Source: Fasciola hepatica
Taxonomy: Eukaryota > Platyhelminthes > Trematoda > Plagiorchiida > Fasciolidae
DNA length: 64,000 nt
NCBI GenBank assembly: GCA_948099385.1
Contig: CANUEZ040000168.1
Span: 6,801,501-6,865,500, forward strand
Direction of reading: 5' to 3'
Shown here: positions 58,243 through 64,000 of the stretch, in pieces
Layout of the letters: each line of letters begins with the position of its first letter
Position numbering within the stretch: position 1 is the first letter of the stretch
Notes under the pieces: generated by a model
Database searches by the model: none
What the model saw: the letters and a program-made list of their open reading frames with translations, nothing else
Told to the model about the DNA's origin: nothing
Made by a program: the position numbers and the translations under genes

Positions 58243-58754
58243 CAGGTTAGCGTATTCGTGAATTATTTCAATATTTTCAAGCCAGTCAACAGATACAGCT
58301 TGGAAGAACTGTGTACCGACCTCAACGTGGGTGCTCGTTTACAGTCCTTGTCCGATGATTTTATAGCCACCATGCTAACCACAATGCAACATCGTGACGT
58401 GCTGCACGCTTTGAGCTACCATTTGCCGTGTATTCCGCGTTACTCAAGGGAAATATGTCATGCGAATTCATCCTGTGTTCTGTATGTGATTTTTGCTCTG
58501 CTATGCAACTAGGTAAATTATCATCTGCAACAAACCCCACTCAAAAAGTGCAATTTGATCGATAGTGAAAGTTTTTAATCATTTCAGTGTTTTGTTCGAT
58601 TTTTCACACGGTTTGTTATCAAATCGTCTGTCCGTAGATGGCAGACTATTGGACATTCTCAGTACATCCATTCGCACAACCACTTGTAAAGGTCCATCGC
58701 CTTCCAATAACATCCGTAACTCCGATATTCCAATCGTGTGTAAGGCCAACTAAA
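58243..58754 (+). other. Two possible exons of an unknown gene
   Basis: 58243-58512 is open behind a possible acceptor (CATACAG) and encodes VNYFNIFKPVNRYSLEELC onward, ending TAG just before GTAAAT. 58588-58754 is open behind ATTTCAG and encodes FDFSHGLLSNRLSVDGRLL onward to TAA. Codon usage and lack of stops look gene-like, but no family is recognised and the frames have not been joined with certainty. Confidence 0.25.
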
Positions 58755-58855
58755 TATATATTTATTCATCTTCACTTTTTACATTATGTATTTGTCTTCC
58801 AGTGCGACAACAACAACGACATCCATTTGGCACGGAGTAGCCTAAGCCTGTAGCA

Positions 58856-59241
58856 ATCTGGAGATGACTGAGTTTGAATGTGTAAATTCACGACAAAAGA
58901 TAACGTAAACAAACATAACCAACTGGCACTTAGTTCTAAGCCGTTTGTATGTTGTTTGATGCCAGAAGGCTGTTCGATCTTTGCCTGCTTGCTGTAAGGA
59001 CAACTGGTTTCCGCCAAATGGAAGACATTTTTAAATGCTCTGCTTGCAGACGGTCGAAAGTTCGACTCCCTTAGCTGGTATTGCATCCTGTGTCCCTGGA
59101 AAACATAAACGTGATTGATACTGCTTCATTCCTCATCTATCCCACTGAATTTTACCGTCTTTCGGTAAACGTCGGAAATTTCGGCTGATAGCCCATTTCT
59201 AAGGCAATTCTCGGAATCTAGCTTGTACCTGCTATCCGGAG
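58856..59241 (+). repeat. Dispersed repeat R1, copy b
   Basis: Diverged copy of 45368-45766 in the same orientation. It contains a B-box-like AGTTCGACTCC near 59058 that is not preserved in copy a, so a tRNA origin is uncertain. Confidence 0.65.
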
Positions 59242-60282
59242 CACTGGAAACAGGCTTCTGGTTCAGAAGTGTGCAACGAAAAGCCGTTCAAAAACACAGG
59301 CTTATTGTTGCCATCAAGGGTAAGTCAGTGAAATTGTTTGTCTTCCACTAAAACCCAGAAGCTGATCGATTCATCACAAGAATAGCAGGAGAATCAGTGT
59401 CTCTCGCTGAAAGACATAAAACGTTGGTTTACTAAGGCCAGAAATCGAGGCAATGCAAGATGAGAACGCAGATATGTAAACTGTTTCGTTTCGTTTGAAA
59501 TAACTCTCACGATACTTTTCCTTTAGGAGTTTTTCACTCATTTTGTGTAATCAACAACTCTTAAGGCCTTCTGAAAATTGGTAACAATTTTCTCATAAAT
59601 CACAACTCTACGTGGTCCTCAGGCTGAGTTCACAGTTCATTTGATATTCTACTATTTCACTGTTTACAGTTGTTTTCATACATAAATTCTCAGACATTAC
59701 TCCGTTTTGTTGAAAATGTTCGATCAAATTATCTTCGAAATGTGCAAACGAAAATATTTTGTTGTCATAACCTTCCTCACGTGCGACTGTCTCCCTTATC
59801 TATATTTTGATATTTCAGATCCGATGACCACGTAACACAAGAACGATGATCATCTTTGTGGGATTCTGAATGAAGTAGTCCTCGGATTGCAAATTTGCAC
59901 AAATTTTCAGTACACCATTTTTGTGATAAACGATCTGATTTTCACAAACAAAGCTTTTTGTAATCAGTGGTAAATTAGTGGTTTTGATCGAGAAGATGGA
60001 TAATGGGCAAACAGACTAAGAAACGGTCAGTTTAGATGGATTAGGAAATAGGGGTACCCATTTCGATCGAATTTTCGCACGTTGGGCGTAGGCCAGTGAG
60101 CTCCCAGTTGGGTGCCGGTAGAGTTGCCCAACGTTTCTAATGATATAGCCCTACGCGAGCCCAATTGGGAACGTGTTTGTTGTGCTGCGATGTAGCCAAA
60201 TCACAAAATCGACGAAAGTACCTGATGATCGACCAAAATGGAAACATTGTGCCATGAAGTTATCTGGTAAGCGACATTTCGG
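59242..60282. other. Unassigned stretch
   Basis: AT-rich DNA without recognised genes or repeats. Confidence 0.25.
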
Positions 60283-60295
60283 AATATATAAAAGG
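60283..60295 (+). promoter_or_regulatory. TATA-like element
   Basis: AATATATAAAAGGTG is close to the canonical TATA consensus and lies about 45-55 bp before the first ATG of the short open frame that follows. Confidence 0.35.
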
Positions 60296-60337
60296 TGAAT
60301 CCTGGCTGGTTATAGACACGAAAATCTCAGTTCGTCG

Positions 60338-60454
60338 ATGCATCGGAATTTCATGGGTAAAACTGCATTAATAGAAATCCTAGTAATCATATTTTGTCAC
60401 TTTTCTGGTCCAGGTTACTGCCTATTGTGGTTTTCGGTATCCCGCTTGTTCTAA
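60338..60454 (+). CDS. Possible short secreted peptide (38 aa)
   Basis: ATG at 60338 opens a 38-codon frame, with a second in-frame ATG at 60353. From the second Met the protein starts MGKTALIEILVIIFCHFSG, a charged start followed by a hydrophobic stretch and small residues, as in a signal peptide. It ends TAA at 60452-60454. No similarity recognised. It could also be a first exon or chance; the only support is position behind a TATA-like element. Confidence 0.2.
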   Translation: MHRNFMGKTALIEILVIIFCHFSGPGYCLLWFSVSRLF

Positions 60455-60702
60455 ATAATTCCTCTCAGGGCTGCCATTTTTGGCGGCACTTGTTTGATTT
60501 CACTGCTCGGGGTGCGTTGTTTGGCGGGTTTTGCACTTGTTTTTGGAGATACTACTTGTCCAATCGTATGATAGATTGGGAGGGAAAACCATCGAAATGT
60601 CTGCGAAAATGTATTACCAAAACACCGAAGGCCATGTCAACGCGGGACCTAGAACGCTAGGTAATAAGGAAACACACCTGGGAATCAAGTTGGGCGTTCC
60701 AG

Positions 60703-60935
60703 TCGCAGTATCGGTAAGGCTTACCACGTCGTTTCCTTACTAAACGCGCTTCTCACTTCTTTGTACTACGTACTGACCACTTTTACTTTGCTCTAATGCT
60801 CGACACTGCAAACACGTTAGAAATAACGATATTCCCCACAACACATGAGAAGGAAAAGGCAGTCGGAAGCGGTAGTGGTTTGTGTGTACATGAGAGCGAG
60901 TGGGGGACGCGCACAAGCTACGCCCAAACACAAGC
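60703..60935 (-). mobile_element. Decayed LTR fragment of the 30.7 kb gypsy family
   Basis: The plus strand follows the LTR: GTTTCCTTACTAAACGCG, CTTTGTACTACGT, TGACCAC, ACTTTGCTCTAATGCTCG, ATATTCCCCAC, GAGAAGG and GCAGTCGGAAG in order. It diverges near GCGCACAAGC. No internal element sequence is seen on either side. Confidence 0.72.
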
Positions 60936-62106
60936 TTCCCCAAATAGGCCCGAAATTGCCCCCAAAACTACTCGAAAATAACCCCTGGGAAATAAATAAA
61001 AGGCCTATTTGGAGGCTTTTTGAGCGGGGCTTAGAAATGCAGCCCCCGTATTCGGTAACTTCTGTCTAAAAAAATTAACTCATTTAGTGCAACTTAACCC
61101 GACTGGAAAAATGACAAGCTTGTTGCCGGCGTTCTCCATTTTGACCCAAGTCCAGAATTTTCCCAGGATTTTTTTAATAACTCCGGAACCACACAGTGAG
61201 AAGACCCATTAAAATACACTTGACTAATAAATATTATCATTTTATGGGAAACCAATAGTTAGAAGCAAGTTAATTACAAGAAAATTTCTCCATGCGCTAG
61301 TCTTCTGTAGCGTGGTTATTCAGTTGATGATGTTTCTGCTGAAGTCCCATTTTCATCCACCTGGGAAGGAAAAAGAAACTCATGCTAAACAATGTTTGTT
61401 CCTTGTTACAATACACCAATATTAACAATCCATACACTGACAAAATGAATAGAATCAAATGTGTGATGTATGCTGCCTACCTTAATGTCAGACGGTAGCC
61501 CAATCATCCGAAAGAGAAACAGAAGCTCATATTAAACAGTATTTATTCACTTTCATTACACTTGGCTGGCTACACATCCCAAGAGCTCATACATTCAATG
61601 AAAATTAAATCTGCCACAGTTGCTATTCACTTCTTTACTGTCAAAATTTAACCCGACCACCTGAAAAAGAAAATTATGAGTACACATTGAACACCGTTGA
61701 TTCGTTTTTAAAATACATGGCTGATTGTTTATCCCAAGAATTAATATGGTCAAAGGAGTTAAGTTTTCCAGATATGGTACTTACTTCATTCATATCACAC
61801 TCTACATTAACATCCCGACACGTTTCCCTCTTGCACTCTAACAGAGAAGATCTACTCCGTAGGCAGAGAGGCATTGACATAAATGACCGAAACCAACGTA
61901 ACCAGCACAACGGCTTGCTGTTAGCGAACAACATCCAACGGAATACGTAACAAGATTGCAGGGCTCAGTGAAACAAAAAGACACGAAAGGTATGTGCACA
62001 GTGTTAGCATAAGAATATATAGTCTTATAGTCATTTTCCGAAAGGATATCCCCTGGTAACATCTAAAATCACAGGAAACACCGGAAAAGTACAAAACGCA
62101 GGGAAT
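60936..62106. other. Mostly unassigned, with an inverted repeat and weak tandem units
   Basis: CCAAATAGGCC (60940-60950) is matched by GGCCTATTTGG (61002-61012), with flanking partial pairing. Near 61357, 61503 and 61659 related phrases (CCACCTGGGAAGGAAAAAGAAACT, shortened in later copies) recur about every 150 bp. No gene recognised. Confidence 0.4.
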
Positions 62107-62518
62107 TGTAGTGACCTCGGTCGTTTTGAGAAAATGACTATTTTCTGGACACCATTTTGGATCTATTTTCTCCACGATCTTTTCTGACGTTTGACATTGA
62201 CCTCAGTGTTCTCCGGTTGCCTACGTTTTACTGGACTGACTTTTCCGAGGTTTCCGTCGACCTCGTTTCAAACCACTTTCACTTTCGTTCGTTCGCTCGC
62301 GGTTCGCTCTCAGCACAGCCGTCGCGTTTCGTTCCGTTTTCCGTTCGGTGTATTTCTCGTATCAGTACTGTTTTGGTGCCACGATATATAGAATACACCT
62401 CGCATCTGTAAACCGACTTACGTCTTCTCTATTCGTCCGATAGAGGGGATATCGTTGGTATTCGCTGCTAGACCCGATAGGAGACACGTTCGCCTGCCGC
62501 TCCCGAACGTCTTCTATA
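62107..62518 (+). mobile_element. Solo LTR, copy 2
   Basis: 412 bp, same orientation as 1522-1949; starts TGTAGTGACC and ends CTTCTATA, flanked by GAAT at 62103-62106 and 62519-62522. It lacks about 16 bp present in copy 1 around the GTGCACGCTCGC block. The TATA-like site (near 62383) is kept. Confidence 0.82.
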
Positions 62519-62880
62519 GAATCATAAAAAACAATTTTTCTGCTAAACCGTTACTTTCTTCAGTAAAAAAACGCATATTTAGTCATTCCAAGTTAATTGC
62601 AATCGATCACCAACCATATTTCTTTTAAATATAGGACTTGGAAGAACAGTCCAGAAGGTTTCATTTGGGGGGGGAGGGGCTTAGCGGCCATCGAGTTGGC
62701 TGGGCGGTCAAGTGGCTACCAAGCTTGACAGCAAGCTTTCCGTTGAACAACAACATATTGAGAAAACGAACGAAGGCAACTACTGGCAAATATTCGGTGG
62801 GATGGCGGGTGTTATGGTTTCATCCTGGTATGTGGTCTACCTAGGGAATTTTGTGATGCATGGATCAGTCACGACTGAAG
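62519..62880. other. Unassigned stretch
   Basis: Nothing recognised; a G-run (GGGGGGGGAGGGG) is near 62668. Confidence 0.25.
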
Positions 62881-63306
62881 TTGAGTACCGCGGTTCGTAG
62901 TGGCCGCAGATGGAACACGGAAGGTAGAAATCCAGTGTTTTTTGAGTGTCTTTAGAATTTGCTTTGCATAAATAACTGCAGTTGACACAACCGCATGCCA
63001 TCGAGTAAAACGATCGAAACCCATTACGACGTGTGTATATCTGTTGAATTGAGGAAGTAGATCGACGAAGTCAACGCGAATGTTTAAAAATGGATCTTTG
63101 GGTATAATGAATGTGCTAGAAAGCGGAAACATGTCAGTGAACCTTTTACTCCTGAAGTTGTAAACATTGTTTAGCCCATAACGCAGTGTTAGACTTCGTA
63201 TTAGACCAAACAAATAGGGCAGAAATGAGTTTGGGTGGTACGCGAATACCGGAGTGAGAACGGGAATCAAAATATTCCAGAAGGAATTCTCCGATAGAAT
63301 GGCCAC
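62881..63306 (-). pseudogene. Gypsy integrase core relic
   Basis: The minus-strand frame reads FLNIRVDFVDLLPQFNRY near 63090 (family HIHVDLVGPLP, first Asp kept), VVMGFDRFTRWHAVV near 63020 and VPSAATTNRGTQLQS near 62890, where the family has TTDRG; the second catalytic Asp is Asn here. The N-terminal finger region is unrecognisable, and the C-terminus is cut at about 62870. Only one frame is needed, so the stretch is little interrupted, but the active-site change makes it inactive. Confidence 0.7.
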
Positions 63307-64000
63307 GGGATTGTGCCATTGGTGGAAAGTAAGTGTGAATCCCTAAGCTGAAGGGTGGTAGATGCCCTCAAATCAGGGAACCCCGGATCATCCAGTGAGA
63401 GTTTCACTGACTTCATAAGATCAAACTTTGGGTACCAGGTTACCGACTGGTCTGCGTGAAACTTCAGCCATACCAATATCGGTCCCACGCACAACGGATA
63501 TCCGCTGGGAACTAAGAGGTGTGGTGCACTTCTCCGTGTGAGAAAAGACCGGGTTTGACATAAACTGCACGAGCCCGACGTTTGTCTTCGTTATACATGC
63601 AAAATTTCGTCCTTCCAAAAGACCTCGAGAGAGAGACGAATTGACAATTCTACAACAAGGAATTTGCGAGAGAATACATTCCCTCCCTGGAGCCTGCAAT
63701 TTCGAGGGAGGGGGTGCTAATGGTTGAAGTTGATCACGCACAACTTCATGTAGTACCGCACAAAAGGCTGTATTGGCTCGCTCCGTGGGTAGGATCAAAT
63801 TGAGGTTTGGTCTGGACTGAGATGGTGTGGAATAATTGCATTGACCAGGGCCTGTTCCACACTTTTACAAGCTATTTCACCCCAAGTAGTAAGGTTTTTA
63901 ACCTTTGGGCTGGTTTGTGGTAGGATGGTGAAGGGCGAGAGAAGGGAAGAGCAGCAAGGGAGGAAGCGGCGTTAATAGTCAAAAAAGCACAGTAAACGGA
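63307..64000. other. Unassigned stretch
   Basis: A 125-codon open frame (63421-63798, minus strand) has no recognised motif; it lies where the upstream pol of the integrase relic would be expected, but shows no RT or RNase H signature. Confidence 0.3.

Noticed and set aside
60703..60935. This LTR fragment as the missing 5' LTR of the truncated gypsy at 49.2-52.3 kb
   Set aside because: No gag, protease or primer site lies beside it, and the distance with unrelated sequence between makes the link unsupported.
1..64000. CRISPR arrays, operons, rRNA genes, riboswitches
   Set aside because: No regularly spaced direct repeats with spacers, no bacterial-style gene clusters and no rRNA-like conserved stretches were seen; the content is eukaryotic.

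Overview
The window looks like repeat-dense nuclear DNA of a eukaryote, most likely a parasitic flatworm (fluke or tapeworm). This is inferred from the elements present: gypsy retrotransposons with a CX2HX9CX3C Gag finger and a tRNA-Trp-like primer site (the CsRn1-type pattern first described in a liver fluke), BEL/Pao elements, CR1-like LINEs and a very short intron. No bacterial-style operons, rRNA or CRISPR were seen. I cannot name the species.

Layout. 1-5.4 kb: a gypsy gag relic running off the left edge and a solo LTR. 5.6-7.9, 12.6-15.8 and 16.3-17.1 kb: long blocks with strong purine/pyrimidine strand asymmetry, partly tandemly repeated. 8.6-9.8 kb: a LINE 3' end followed by a tRNA-like palindromic repeat. 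17.9-20.7 kb: a badly decayed CR1-like LINE on the minus strand. 23.0-25.8 kb: an old BEL/Pao relic. 27.8-28.9 kb: an old gypsy integrase. 30.7-36.2 kb: a structurally complete gypsy element (minus strand) with two 309-bp LTRs, polypurine tract, primer site, gag and pol. 36.3-42.7 kb: a structurally complete BEL/Pao element (plus strand) with two 426-bp LTRs. 42.9-46.3 kb: two further gypsy fragments. 49.2-52.3 kb: a 5'-truncated relative of the gypsy element. 52.3-52.9 kb: a LINE fragment. 53.0-53.9 kb: a composite AT satellite. 54.27-56.72 kb: the only clearly intact protein gene. 56.8-64 kb: mostly unassigned, with an LTR fragment, a second solo LTR and a gypsy integrase relic.

The intact gene (minus strand) encodes a Mutator-like (MULE) transposase-type protein of about 803 residues: N-terminal FAR1/GCM-like zinc finger, DDE domain with visible D, D and E, SWIM finger and a C-terminal PHD finger. 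A 38-bp intron with good splice sites restores the first zinc finger. It is either a recently active DNA transposon or a domesticated gene.

Every LTR and LINE coding region shows stops or frameshifts, yet the LTR pairs of the two complete elements differ at only a few sites. Those elements probably inserted recently, perhaps already defective. Roughly half of the window remains unassigned.
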